Assembly (NCBI GenBank): GCA_038373865.1
Contig: JAXGGA010002838.1
Span: 1 to 64,000, forward strand
Origin: Uloborus plumipes
Taxonomy: Eukaryota > Arthropoda > Arachnida > Araneae > Uloboridae
Direction: 5' to 3'
DNA: 64,000 bases
How positions within the stretch are numbered: the stretch's first letter is position 1; each line of letters starts with the position of its first letter. A model generated the notes under the pieces. That model did no database searches and had not been told where the DNA came from. It saw only the letters and a program-made list of their open reading frames with translations. The translations under genes were made by a program, and so were the position numbers. Shown here piece by piece: positions 22,959-35,267 of this stretch.

Positions 22959-24074
22959 CGTGGGAAATTTGATGATGAAATTGTGGGACCACTTTTAATA
23001 CATTCCTTATGGCCTATATAACTATGCCTCACTGGGTGTTTTTCTTGATTTCGTGTCAGACGGCCTGTATGACGTCATCAATCCAAGATGGCGGCTTTGC
23101 ACTTGACACTGATAAGTATTTGCAATTATGTCTCAATTTTTGGGTATTTCGTGACAATTTTCGGTGAAGTTACTTATTTAATATTCTATTACTATTATGA
23201 GTTTACTTAAAATATTTTATTATTTTATTAAATAATTTTTTTGTAATTCTTCGGATAAATCCGTTTTTTTATTTTGCCATTCAGAATAAACTAGTTTAAA
23301 AGTACTTCGGGTGAGTTTTCGCAGTAAAATACTGTTAATTTTAAAACTGAAATTACTAAACATTATTTCAGTCGAACCTCGTTAATTCGAACACGCTTAT
23401 AACGAATCACTGCTAAAGCGAACTACATTTGCGATCCTAATGTATTTGCACATAAAACTATTTTATTGTTTTCCGGATATGATGAGCTGCGGTTAATTCG
23501 AATTAACTTTCCAGATTCGTTTGAGTTCGTTTTAAATCGTTTTACAATATTCCTAATACCCTATGTAATTATGCCTTACAAATAGCTTTTCTTTTACTTT
23601 TTAGAGCGCGTGTTTTATTTCATTAGTGTAAGATATTCCCCCAGCAACGCGAACAGTCCCCCGTATAGGACGATTTTATAACCCTCACCCCTTACCTCTT
23701 TCACTGGATGTGAATATCGTATTAGATCGGGGGTGCTCTTAAGGAATTCGCAGGGAGAAGAGAATAGAAAGCTTCTCAATATAGAAAGTATTGTTTGCCG
23801 GTTTGTTGGTGAATCCTTTTTCAATCGGGCGATATCTTCTCTCCCAGAAACTCATTTACATGCTACTTTCACCCCATCTTCAAAAAAGGCAAGACTACAA
23901 ATTAATTACAGGCTATGTATTTTTTGACAGAGTAAGAAGAAGTGTCCATCAGTGAAATCCACAGGTTATGATAAAGTTTTAGACTGCATTAGGAAAAGAG
24001 CAGAATGGAATGACAAGGAGTATAAATGATAGATTAACGAATGTGACCGTAGAAGAGTTAAAAAATGAAAACGC
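22959..24074. repeat. Left member of a distant inverted repeat pair (partner 46058-46660)
   Basis: Matches inverted sequence at 46058-46660 at high identity over several hundred bases, for example ATGACGTCATCAATCC with AAGATGGCGGC, and the block AAGCTTCTCAATATAGAAAG. The left member has an extra block of about 520 bp (roughly 23120-23640) not found in the right one. Part of the shared sequence is coding-like and leads into the pseudogene beginning at 23929. Confidence 0.8.
23369..23560. mobile_element. pogo/Tigger-type terminus fragment
   Basis: CAGTCGAACCTCGTTAATTC is a typical pogo/Tigger-like terminal sequence, and a related GGTTAATTCGAATTAAC occurs at about 23492. It lies in the block missing from the partner repeat at 46.5 kb, so it inserted, or arrived with that block, after the two repeats separated. 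No clean second end is visible. Confidence 0.4.
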
Positions 24075-25500
24075 ATCATTGCATGTAGAATGCTAAGAGA
24101 AGTGCACTCATAAAGTTAGCATGGACAGAAATAAGAGATTCTACGAAATGGAAAAAAACAAACCATCTTGCTCTACTTCCATTCATAAAGACAGTGTTGT
24201 AATCTACACAACAAGATCAAAAATAGTTGTTTGTGACAAAAAAAAAAAGTGTTTTTCTGCTTCAAAAAAGGGAGTGTAAGAAAACCATTGGTGGCAATAA
24301 AAACAGTTTCTGCATGTCAACAATTGAAGAAAGCAATCGAAATTTCCAAAAATAAAACTTTCAAAATTTAACTCAGTGACTGTACAGTGTACAGATCCAG
24401 GAGACCCTCATACAAAGGTCATTTTGTATGACAAACCTGGCTGGGCTAAATATGAGTATAATGTATTACGAAAAAATTCCGATCATGACGCAGATACATA
24501 TTCACAGGACATTGCCAATGAAGCAACAGACGTAGGATTTCTGTGTGCATTAAATGATTTTCTTGTTCAGGGAAATTTCACAACAATGGCAGACCTTGAA
24601 TTGATTATCAGTCAATTGCAATTAAAAATGGAGGTAAAATTAAAGTGCGAAAAGATTAAAAATCTCATTAAAGATGAAATGGATGATGCTATATTTAGTA
24701 ATCCGAAAAGAGCAAATGTGTATCTTTTAAGGCAACTGTAGATATTACCTTCGCTAATGCAGAAGATGATTTTGTAGACATAGGGAAAAACATGGGAACT
24801 ATCTTTGAAGCTGCAAACCTTTTACGTAAAGCAGTTCTATCTCATCAGAAATGGAAATTTACAGGATCACGTAAAAAGAATCAGACAGTTGATGCAGTTC
24901 CAACTGAAGATGATCTATTTTTTAAAGGTGCTGCAACGGAAAATTCGAAATTAATTCTATTTCTGAGGTAAAGGACAATATCGTGCTAAATAAATCTGAA
25001 AGACAGTCACACATATTCATGTATGAAATACTCTCTCCGTATGAAGCATCAAAAGAAACTGTTCTTTGACACACCCAATATAAGCCATTACAAGTTGGTG
25101 CTGGCCTTACTATGCACTCTGCAATTCGAAGCAAATTTATTGATTTTTTTGCAGAAAATAGGAGTTTCTATAGATTATGCTAAAGTTCTGCGTTTGGAAA
25201 CATAGATAGTGAATGAGGTAATTAAATGAATGTATGAGAGTGTCGAGATCTATACTTCTCCTGATCTGAAATAAAGGGAAGATTTTTATTTTGTGCTGCA
25301 GATAACATTGATTTCCTTGAAGACACATCTAAGGGGAAAGGTACTTTGCATGGTACTGTAATAGTACTTTATCAACAGAAGAAAGACTCTGATAGACAAA
25401 TTCCACTTTCTCTTACCACACCTTCAGCATCCCGTTCCCTTCTTACATTACCTCACTCCTTGACTGAACTTACATCCTGTAAAATTGCAAAGACAGTAAG
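23929..25500 (+). pseudogene. Decayed gene of the AA-x-DN uncharacterised TE protein family
   Basis: Broken but consecutive coding pieces run 5' to 3'. KCPSVKSTGYDKVLDCIRKR and ENASLHVEC..KCTHK form a Cys/His N-terminal domain. Then come SIHKDSVV..TTRSKIVV, a 121-codon open stretch (24376-24741; KPGWAKYEYNVLRKNSDHDA, FLCALNDFLVQGN), and, after a frameshift near 24728, FEAANLLRKAVLSHQKWKF. Next are VSIDYAKVLRLET (about 25163) and CAADNIDFLEDTSKGKGTLH-GT (about 25295). The last two match the layout of the minus-strand relic at 14787-15167 (Y-x2-(K/R)-(L/V)-L, AA-x-DN, H-x-T). There are at least four stops or frameshifts. The C-terminal part is not contiguous; a candidate lies at 48926-49380. 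Confidence 0.6.
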
Positions 25501-26154
25501 CCCATCTTTTATGGGGTTTAGCAAAGAAATTTGCATGCTGCTGTCTACGTTTTCTGAGCCAAATTCTTCTAAAATTTTCATTAAATTTGATTTGTTTTGG
25601 TACAATTTCATCGATCCGTCTAAATTATAGACTGTGGAACAGCCGAAAATTCATACGCGCCTAGTACTGTTTTTAAATCAATGTCTGCTCGGCTCCTCGA
25701 TACAATTAGCAGACGTGCAAATAATCGATCAGCTTTTAACTGTAGAACAGCGTCAGCTATATTTGTTGCAACTTATTTCATGCCAACTTTTTTTTTGCAA
25801 CTTTTTTCATGTCTTTGTTTTACAAGATGTAAGTTCAGTCAGGTTGTGAAGTAATGTTAGAAGGGATGCTGAAGGTGTGGTAAGAGAAAGTGGAATTCTT
25901 TAATTGCTGACATGCAGAATCTGTTTTTATTGCCACCAAAATTTTTCTTACACTCCCTTTTTCGAAGCAGAAAAACACATTTTTGTCACCAACAACTATT
26001 TTTGATCTTGTTGTGTAGCCTACAACACTGTCTTCATGAACGGAAATAAAGCAAGATAGTTTGCTTTTTTCCATTTCGTATAATCTTACTTTTGTCCATG
26101 CTAACTTTATGAGTGCACTTCTTGTAGCATTCTGCATGCAATGATGCGTTAAAA
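24069..26154. repeat. Inverted repeat of coding-like sequence
   Basis: 24069-24328 is repeated inverted at 25902-26154. A second short pair is 25390-25490 against about 25820-25900. The right arm stays open on the minus strand for 119 codons (26194-25835) and encodes the same peptide type (SVHEDSVVGYTTRSKIVV) as the left arm. Both arms therefore come from a gene segment rather than from non-coding TIR sequence. Confidence 0.75.
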
Positions 26155-26246
26155 TATCAGAGACGCAGTTAATAGCAGAGAAATTAATCATCAAAATTAT
26201 CCCAAACGACTGTAACTCAACTCTGGTGTCAAGTCACAAAATACTA

Positions 26247-26572
26247 CAGTAACACGCCGATCATCCGCGGAGTAGTGTGGCCCAGTAACCACGGATAATC
26301 CGAAAAATAGGTAAAACCGATTGTAGTGTATGCAATGTCTAAAAAAAAAAAAGTCAACAGAACAACACATACATTTACATTATAGCTAAAAAGGATAATA
26401 TTAAATCTAAAAAAAGCATCTTTAAAAGCTAAAAGCAACCAAAAAACGCATCCGCATTTTTCTGCGATCATTAAATCATCACAGTAACAAAAGAAAGCAT
26501 AAGAGTGAAACATCCACGGATAATCCGGGCCGCGAATAATCCGACAGCAGATTTTTAATCGAAAGTTTACTG
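26247..26572. mobile_element. pogo/Tigger-like MITE
   Basis: 326-bp element, ends CAGTAACACGCCGATCATCC and ...GAAAGTTTACTG, flanked by TA (26245-26246, 26573-26574). It carries inner GGATAATCCG words typical of pogo-type MITEs and resembles the copies at 59846-60249 and 60960-61360. No coding capacity. Confidence 0.7.
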
Positions 26573-26906
26573 TAACTTGCTTGTTCATACATGAATTTTC
26601 TTCCTTTTCCACAAGCTCACCCACCGTTAGAGTTTTTTAGTGGGATTTTAAACTGTTGTGTTAAAGAGCTGAAATCTCAACTTCTTTACTTAATTCCGCC
26701 AATTCAATTGATCTATAGCATACTTCAAAAGTTATCGATTGTTGCTTCTGTCATTAAAAAAAAGATTTAATAGAGTGACCGTCGCTCGTCGCTTATATGA
26801 ATCACGTTTGTTCTAAACAGTTGTGATTCGGTAAAGCAGTTAGTCAAAAAGCTAGATTTTATTCTGTTTTTCACATTTTGAATCATAAAGCGGTTGTTTC
26901 AATTAA

Positions 26907-28261
26907 GAGCAAGAATCTGAGAAACTGTCACGCCTAGAATTATGAGGAGATTCATGACCTCTCAGATTTTTTCCAAAAAATTACTAATGTTTATTATCTT
27001 ATGGAAAGACCAAATCCAGAATGTTTTGTTATAAAGTTGAGTTGTTTAGTTTTTATGGATCCCTAAAGGTGAAGGTGCGGCATCAAAAATTAAGCGGATT
27101 TTCAAGACATGGAAGTTGCTATGAGCAAAAGCTCTTACCAGGAACTGTTGAAATCCAATTTTCTTTTTGTATATGGAATATAGAAGGTTGAAACTTTACA
27201 AAATGAATGTTAAATTTGAGGTAAGTTGTTGCCGTAAGGTCAGTGAAGGCCCTCAAAACAAGGCATTTTTGACGTTTTTTTAGCGTTTTTGAGGTCCAAA
27301 AACAGCTTGTACATTTCTGTTGCCACGGTAAAAGTAGTGCCATTTGAAAGACTAGTGTAAGCACTTTTAAATAATGTATAAATAACCGAGGAAAGTTCAA
27401 TGTGCTTTTAGTTGCGTAAGGCCGAAATATGAAAAATGTCATATTTTACCGATATTCAAACTTCCTCTGCCAACAACATATTGAAATATTTTTTTTTGTC
27501 AATGTCACTCTATTCTTTGTCTTAACAGAACAGTTGAGTCCTTTGAGGCGAAATGTAAAAATTTTTTTACGAAAAATGCACAGGAAAAATAACATTTTTT
27601 GTAAAAAAAAATTTTACATTTCGCCTCAAAGGAATTAACTGTTCTGTTAAGACAAAGAATAGAGTATGACATTGGCAAAAAAAAAAAATTCAATATGTTG
27701 TTGGCAGAGGAAGTTATGACCGTTTGAATATCGGTAAAATATGACATTTTTCATATTTCGGCCTTAAGCAAATAAAAGCACGTTGAATTTTCCTTGGTTA
27801 TTTATACATTATTTTAAAGTACTTACACTGGTTTTTCAAACGACACTACTTTTGACGTGGCAACTGAAATGTACAAGCTGTTTTTGGACTTCAAATATGC
27901 TGAAAAACGTCAAAAATGCCTTGTTTTGAGGGCCTTTATTGATCTTACGGCAAAACTTACCTCAAATTTAACATTCATTTTGTAAAGTTTGAACCTTCTG
28001 TATTCCATATACAAAAAGAAAATTGAAGTTCAACAGTTCCTGGTAAGAGTTTTGGCTCACAGCAACTTCCATGTCTTGAAAATCCGCTTAATTTTTGATG
28101 CCGTACCTTCAACTTTAGGGATCCATAAAAACTAAACAACTCAACTTTAGAACAAAACATTCTGGATTTGGTCTTTCCATAAGATAAACATTTGGTAATT
28201 TTTTGGAAAAAATCTGAGACGTCATGAATCACAGGCGTGACACTCTCTCAGATTCTTGCTC
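26907..28261. mobile_element. TTAA-flanked foldback element, nearly all inverted repeat
   Basis: Termini GAGCAAGAATCTGAGA and its inverse are flanked by TTAA (26903-26906, 28262-28265). Two arms of about 650 bp meet at a very short centre: GAGGCGAAATGTAAAA and its inverse enclose roughly 40 bp around 27560-27620. The TTAA target suggests a piggyBac- or Kolobok-type mobiliser, but the TIR does not begin with the CCC typical of piggyBac. No transposase. The overlapping frames of 80-107 codons on the two strands are palindrome mirror images. Confidence 0.8.
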
Positions 28262-28783
28262 TTAACATCTTATTCAATTAACTGGCGTCCACTACAGCAA
28301 CTAATTTTGTGTGCTAAGATTTTGCTATTAGATAGTTGATAAAATCGTACTCTGTTTGCAACCGTAACCTAAATATGTTTTTCTAATTCTCATTCAATAA
28401 ATTTACTTTTTGATGAATTGTCCTAGTTATGTACTACAAAACCTGACTGAAGCCCTTGATTATAAAAACTTGAGTTTACTGCAAAAGTCCCCCCCCCCCC
28501 CTCCAATTCGTTTCAGAATTTCGTGTGCTTTTATAATAAAAGTTAAGGGAGATTTCTACCAACTGTTTTGTGATTTGAAGTATGATTAATTCTTGTATAA
28601 TTTTGGTGATGTAAATACTTTACAGATTTTTTCTTTGTTTGCGTTAGTTTGGGGTAGAATTAGTTTCATATCAATCAATGCTTATAGGCGCACTTGGATG
28701 ATTAAAATATTTATAAGCGTTTAGAGGCTAGTTTTGAAAAGTTTGAATTGGCGGTACTTTGCAGTGGGGGGGAGGGGCATGAA
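28262..28783. other. No recognised feature
   Basis: AT-rich stretch with a C-run at about 28489-28502 and a G-run near 28768. No gene is supported. Confidence 0.4.
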
Positions 28784-31700
28784 CAGTAGCGAATCACCCA
28801 ATAGGCGCATGAGGCGCGAGCCTGGGGCCTCAGAAAAGTAGGGGGCCTCGGAACCGTGAAATGTTATTTTCAAAAACAAAAATTTTAAATTTGAGGATTT
28901 GCCTATGAAAGTCACGAAATTGAGTGGAAAATGCTCAAAACATACGAAAATTGATAGTTAATCAAGAATTTTAGGTGCGGTCTGAAGGCAAGAGGACTGA
29001 TTGGTGATTAATCCCAAAAGGATCCTGCATTTAAGCTGGGCCCTACTAACCAATAGTGAGGCCCAAAGCCCACAATAATTTGAACCCCCCCTGAAAATTC
29101 AGTGGCAGAATTCAGCGTGGCTATAGGGGCCCCGTTAAAATGCATTTTGAGGGCCCCTTTGTCCATCTCAGCACTATGTAAATCATTTATCAAGTGCATT
29201 TTTGAACCCTCTTAATGGCTCCAATGGTTGTGGGGGGCCCCCTCATAAATGAAATATGGTAAATCGGTTACTGGTAGAATGAATAAAGATTTTCTCGTTC
29301 AAGGAAGTTTTTTTCTCCAACTATTAAATTGTTAGTTTTTGTTATTTTTCTTAAAAATACTGATATTGTTTGCATTCCTTTAATGCTGTGCATAAATCTT
29401 TAAAAAATTGAGGCCTCTTAGAAAGATGGGACCACAAGCCTAGGCTTAGTTGGCCTATGTGGTAATCTGGCTCTGCATCAAAGGTGGTTTTGTTTAGGTT
29501 TTTCCAGGAGGAAAAACTGGAATAATAAAAAAGTGTGTTACTTGACAAGGTTTCAAGTTTCAAAATATATTTGTTTCTTTCATTCAGAAAAGCTCTTTCA
29601 AAACAAGCAACATATCACATTTCGTGTTCTACAATCGGCAAGTGAGAAGTGTTTTTAATCTTACGATTTTTATAATGCAATTACAAAAATGTTATGTATT
29701 GGTTATTGTACTTACATATATACCTTTCGAAATAGTACTTAATACATATTATATGTATACATAAGTCTTAACGTTTTTTCTATTTTCCTTCAAGGAAAGT
29801 AAATACAAAAGAAAAATAATCGAAAATTACTTATTATAACATAATTCTAGATGTTGCAACAGTGGTTGTTCTTCTTTGTCATGAAACGCAAGGCCATAGT
29901 CGGGGGAGGAGGGGGGGTCTTGAGAACGACCCCCAATTTCAATGTTTTACATGCTATGAAAAAAGTGAAACAAAAAGTGTGTAAACGGTAATTTCTAGTG
30001 GGGGGAGGGGGTTCGGCTCCGGATTTCCTGTGTGAGTCTCAAAATGTTTCCTTTTATTTATTTGTTCTCAAATATTATTACTGGATTATTTAGAGTTTCT
30101 GACTAAGTGCAGCAAGTTCAAGTGTAGTGATGTAACTACTTAGCGCCTATCCAAGCGAGGGTTGCACCAAATCTCCCCAATAAGACAAAAAAAAAAAAAA
30201 AAGAGAGCCCAAAATTAACTTTTTAGGGCTTTTACTTTAAAAAAAAAAATTTCGGGTGAAAGCCCCTTTCTCAACTATTCCACTTAATATCACTAAAGGT
30301 AAGTTAAAATTGCATTTCTATTATATTAGTTCCGAAAATTTACGGAAGGATAGCAGCCGCGCTTACTCGCTTCGTCTCCCGAAAGCGGTCCGCCCCGGGT
30401 CGGGACTTTTAAGAGGGGGGCAATTTAACACTTCATTTGAAGAGAAAACAAAGATAACAATTTTTTAAATTACGAAAGTATCAAAAAAAAAAAAAAAATA
30501 ACAACACATTAATCATAGGGCCTTGGTGACGGGATCCGGTTAAAAGGTCTAAAACTAAAAGGTCCACGAACAGAATCTGGGTGACATGGGAAAATAGCAT
30601 TTCCCTACTTTTGGCTGATGCACGACACAATAAGGGGCAAGGGGGTGGCATTGGAAGTAGCTTCATGCATTGGAAGGTCAAGGACATGGGTGTCAAAGAT
30701 GTTTACTAAAAATAGCTGCTGCTGCTGTTTCATCTCTCTCTCTCTGTCTTGTTCTAGAAGGGGAGCACTGCCCTTATCTCCTCCCTTCCATTTTATGGTT
30801 GCCTAATTGCGCCTTCAATCCTTGGGGGGTCAGTTTCTTTAACAAAAGCATGGGGCATAAGAGGCACCGAGTTTTACAACCATGTCTAGCTTTTCCACAA
30901 AGCATGTAGATGGGCTCTATCTGCTTCTGCTTCCTCTGTTTCTCTTATCAGATGATGATACTACCAGAATTTACTTTTTCCTTTTTAAAGAAAAGGGGAT
31001 AATCGTCAACACTGTCAGTGAGGGTGGAGAAAGTTCGGAACAATTTATTGCTCTGTCATGAGGCAGTGGCGGGACCCAGGGCGGGACTTCCGTGACTCGC
31101 GTGGACATTTTCCTGGGGCAGTGGCATATATTTTAGAGTTAGCTTTGATTGGTCACTTTCTCTCTCCTAAGGTATACATGAAAAGAAAAATCATTCACAA
31201 GAGATTTTGGTTCTATTTATTTCAATAAGGAAGCAAACATGGGGCAGCCGGCTTTTTTTTCTTCTTAGTCTCTTTCTATCCTCTTACTCAGCAAATAAAA
31301 ATGAATTAAACCAATTTATGCAACATCTTTTTACTCCTTTTGTAGGGTAAGTAAATTAATTAAATTGATTGTTTTGTTCATGTTCGTCGTTTCATTTTTT
31401 TCTCTTGAATTTAACTAAAGGAATGTAGGATTAACTGAAGGTTTACTGTAGGAACCGTGAATGCTGAATTTGATTAAAATTTTATTTCTTCTTTTGTAAT
31501 AGAAGAAAATTTAATTTATGAATAATGCATCAAGTTATGTTTTATATAATTTCATGTTCATTATTTAAAGATTAATATGATTTTAATGTAACAAATTAAT
31601 TAAAAAAGTGTCAGTACTTAAAATATCAAAATTACTTGTTATAATCATTTAATTATTTTTCTCATTCACGTGCTTTTGAAGGTTGCTCCATATTGCATTT

Positions 31701-33900
31701 CTCAAAATGTTTTTAAAAATATCTAATAATGATTCAAATTTTATTACTGTTGGTTAGTACAAGCGAATATCTTCATTAGGAAAAATGCTTTGTGATTCTC
31801 AAAATGATGTACAAACCATTAACTCAGGTCTTTGACGTGATGGTAAATTTATTTTCCTTCTCGTAATCGAAGATTTCGTAGTAAAAAATATTAATGCGCA
31901 AGTTTTATTATCATTCAGGTTCACAATTTTAAATATATTTAGTATAGTTACGACTAATATACTGGAGTTCGTAAAATTTACGCAGTTAGAAAATGCTTAA
32001 AAATTCCTTGTGGTACTCTTTTTTATAAGCTTATGAAATTTATTTCTCATTCATGTGTATAATAAACATCTAATGGCTCAAATTGCATTTATCATAGGTT
32101 CTTATTAGTACCAAAGCAATTTTTTCATGCTAATTATTTTGTTTTAAAAGGAGTAGAACTTCTGCTTAAACCAATGTTTCCTAAATATTTTCATGGTCTC
32201 ATGAAAAACCTTAGTGCGCTAAGCAGTTTTCATTTCGGTATTTATATAAAAAAAAATGTTTCGTGACACTTAAAAGTTTTATTTTATTCAGAAATTTACT
32301 CGAAAATTAGAGCTGTAAACAATATTACCAAAAAAATTTAAATAACTGCAGGTTCTTTCGTTGGTGCTTTTAGTTATTTTGATTACGTTTCGTTAAAAAA
32401 ATACCTTCATAGGGAATAGAAATGTTGCAAAACATTTCCCTTGAACTCCTCATTTTTACATAATTCAAACTCTTTTTAAATAAGATATACAAAACTACTG
32501 ATAAAAGAAATACAAAAATTAACTTTTTACGCATTTATTAGTACAGTTTCAGTTTTTGATTAGCCAGTTTTTGTTTTGAATATTTCTCTTCACTTTCTGT
32601 TGCACTTGCTTTTCATGCCAATCAAAAAATTTCCGCTTACAAAGTTGTAGTACTGTGCAGGGGTGCAGAAAATGTTTTCCCTTCCAACATTTTCCCGAAT
32701 CCGTGCGAAAATTTCCCCAAAGTTTAGCGACTAACCCCTAGTAACGATCCGTGTGTACTAAACTTATAATGGGAAAGCAGAAAATGATTTTCGAGTCATT
32801 TTAAAAAGAAGAAATGATTATAATTTGGAAAAGAGGTTTCCAGATTCCCTTTTAATTTTTCGTAAAAAATTTTCCCCAAAAGACCAAAATTTCCCCCGAT
32901 CTAGGATTGCCGTATTGGACATATTCTGCACCCCTGGTACTGTGTAAAACAAAATAAGTAATATTAACCTTCTAAAAAAGTACATTTTTGATTTGATTTT
33001 TAAGCATTTTTTTCTTTTGAAATAACTTTATTATATTTTAACTATAATAGAGTAAGTATTCTGTAATATTTGAAGTTGCTTGCAACTGTAAACAAAATTA
33101 TAGAATTCCTACAATAACTTTTTAGTGCATAACCTAGATTTTTTGAATCAATTAAAGGTCCAATTACTATTTCAATTACCTCAAGTTTTTTTTATATTAT
33201 TCAAGGCTATAAAATGTTTATAGGTCTTGAGATTTTATAAGATGAAGAAGATAAAAGCATTACAATCTACAAAAGTTTGTGGCGGAAGAAAAGTCGTCCT
33301 TAATTCAACCATTACTCAGCCATTGTTATTTTTGGAATTTTTATCTAAAAATCTAGTAGCTTTTTCTGCTTATAATTATCTTTCGAGATGAAAATCGTAT
33401 ATGAGCAATAATCATGTAACTAGATGAAAAAGCTGCCCAATGTCTGATGTAGCCAAATAGAGCTTCAGAATCTATTTTTTAAGAGGAATCTGCTAAATTT
33501 CCATCTCGTTCCTCTAATCTCACCAAATATTATCTTACTTGAGTTTTTGAAGCCATATTGTATCAAAAGTTTGAGAACTACAGAGCTGTCTCTTTCCCTC
33601 GGAAAAGTCGGACAGAAGATCCAAAATCAAAAAGTCGAACCACCTCCCTCAGCGTCATCAAGCGCAGATTTTATAAAACTTCAAAAAAAAAAACTTAAGT
33701 TTTAAATTTTCGAAGAGATCTTTACCACTGAACATCTTAAAAGACAGCCTAAAGTACCGTAAACTTTTGCGTAGGTCGTTCATGCACATCTGCACCATTC
33801 GTATTAGTAAACTATCCATTTGCCCCCCCCCCCCCCCGTCAATAGAAGGGCCTCGGATCAGGTTGCGCCTGGGGCCTCAAAATCCTATGATCCGCCACTG
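28784..33900. mobile_element. 5.1-kb hAT element with exact 8-bp target duplication
   Basis: Ends CAGTAGCGAATCA (28784) and TGATCCGCCACTG (ending 33900) form imperfect hAT-type TIRs. GGCATGAA flanks both sides (28776-28783 and 33901-33908), an exact 8-bp duplication. Subterminal GGGGCCTC words repeat at both ends (28815-28860, 29085-29240, 33850-33880). The interior has no recognisable hAT transposase or other intact gene; it is AT-rich with poly-G tracts (29900-30015) and a CAGTGGCGGGACCC hAT-like word near 31070. It is non-autonomous or its gene has fully decayed. Confidence 0.8.
32658..32936. mobile_element. 279-bp hAT MITE with exact 8-bp target duplication
   Basis: TIRs CAGGGGTGCAGAAAATGT and ACATATTCTGCACCCCTG are flanked by GTACTGTG at 32650-32657 and 32937-32944. 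It is nested inside the 28784-33900 element. The interior has TTTCCCC words at both ends. Confidence 0.9.
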
Positions 33901-33908
33901 GGCATGAA

Positions 33909-35082
33909 AAAGCATAACATATTGAATAGGGTTCATGTAATTGATTCATTAAATGAAGCTTATTTTTCTGCACCCACCTCGCCATAGTAAATGACCACTC
34001 CCTTGATTCAAAAAAGGAAATGTAAAATTGTTTTTCAAGAGTTTGGGATAATAGTAGCATTGGCAAGACAAAGGCTTCCTAAATCACAGAGTTGCTATCG
34101 GGAACCACCTCTTACAACTTGGACTCAGGATTCGATAATTACAGATTCTGGAATAGTGTAAAGGTACAAATTACAGCCCCATATTTTTATCTAAGGCAGA
34201 ATTGAAAACAATACGCAATCCAGATGCTGTAACCGAGTTTTTCAGTATTACTTTCCTCAAACGTAGTTTTTAATTTATTTCAAAAAAGAAAAAATCCATG
34301 GTGAAAATCCATGGTGGTCCTTTCCTCTTTCTGTAGCCGAATATAAAATACAAAAATCAAATTATTATTCACTCTGAACGAAGTAAATAAAAGAAAGTCA
34401 TATGTAGGCTGGACGCTGTCTTACATCCGCTCGATTGTTTAAAGAATGCCGTTGTGAAATGGAAAAATTTGTTTTGTTTACTTTATATCATCTCAATCTT
34501 TTCGCTTAATGTTAGTTTTTGCCGTTTTCGCGGTTTGTAATTACGATTCCCGTAAAGGAAAGCCGAAATTCAATTTCCTTTTATGTTTTTTTTTTTTTTT
34601 GTCCCCCACAATTTCGTGCAAACATTCCCAAGAAAATAAAAACGGATCGCGCGGGTGGTCGAAGAGATTGCTTCAACTCCAATGCTTCATGCGAGAAACT
34701 GGTTTCAATTTTGATTTCTTCTGCGAAATGGCAATGAACATTTCCTCTTGATGTGGTGCAAAACAATAGTGTCGGCCTTAATACCTTCGCCGTCCCCGAT
34801 ATTACATCAAATCAAAATGGCCTTCTCAATCAAAAACCCTCTAACGGCTAATATATTTGCAATGGCCGCCGCCCAAGAGAAACAATGCCGAACACACTTT
34901 TTTGCGTCGTATAAACATTTGAAAGTTTGAAAATTTAAAAAAGTTTCAGAAGTTTTGAAACAAGAAGACACGGAAAATTATGAGAAGGGAATAAATTGGG
35001 TGAATACTTAAGGATAGTTATGCGGGACGAACTTTTCTCCATCTTACCCCACCTTTTAGCATATACGCTAAGGCTATATGTA
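33909..35082. other. No recognised gene
   Basis: Slightly more GC-balanced than the flanks around 34500-34900. Several overlapping 60-80 codon frames on both strands have no recognisable motif, so none is called. Confidence 0.35.
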
Positions 35083-35090
35083 GCCTTTGG

Positions 35091-35267
35091 CAGGGATGTC
35101 ATTTCAAGTTTTTCCGGGGGGGGGGAGGGCAAAGGGTGAAAACACAATGCAATTTCATCGAAAAAAAAAACCACGGACACTTATATGTAAATACATTGAT
35201 TTCTCAAAACCAGGGGGGGGGGGGCAATTGACCCTCCCTGCCCCCCTCCCCCTAAATGACAGGCCTG
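35091..35267. mobile_element. 177-bp hAT-like MITE with exact 8-bp target duplication
   Basis: Imperfect TIRs CAGGGATGTCATTT and, inverted, CAGGCCTGTCATTT are flanked by GCCTTTGG at 35083-35090 and 35268-35275. Inside are long G-runs and the block CTTATATGTAAATACATTGA. A related, less complete copy lies at about 52404-52556 (CTTATATGTGAATACATTAA ... AAATGACGGGCCTG). Confidence 0.85.

Noticed and set aside
25346..25849. Plus-strand frames of 94 and 71 codons
   Set aside because: The first overlaps the end of the decayed AA-x-DN gene and then continues into non-family sequence; the second has no recognisable content.
27119..28232. Overlapping frames of 69-107 codons on both strands
   Set aside because: They lie in the arms of a near-perfect foldback and mirror each other; no protein motif.
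34509..34930. Several 60-80 codon frames in a GC-balanced block
   Set aside because: They overlap on both strands, include homopolymer-coded runs and show no motif or splice support.
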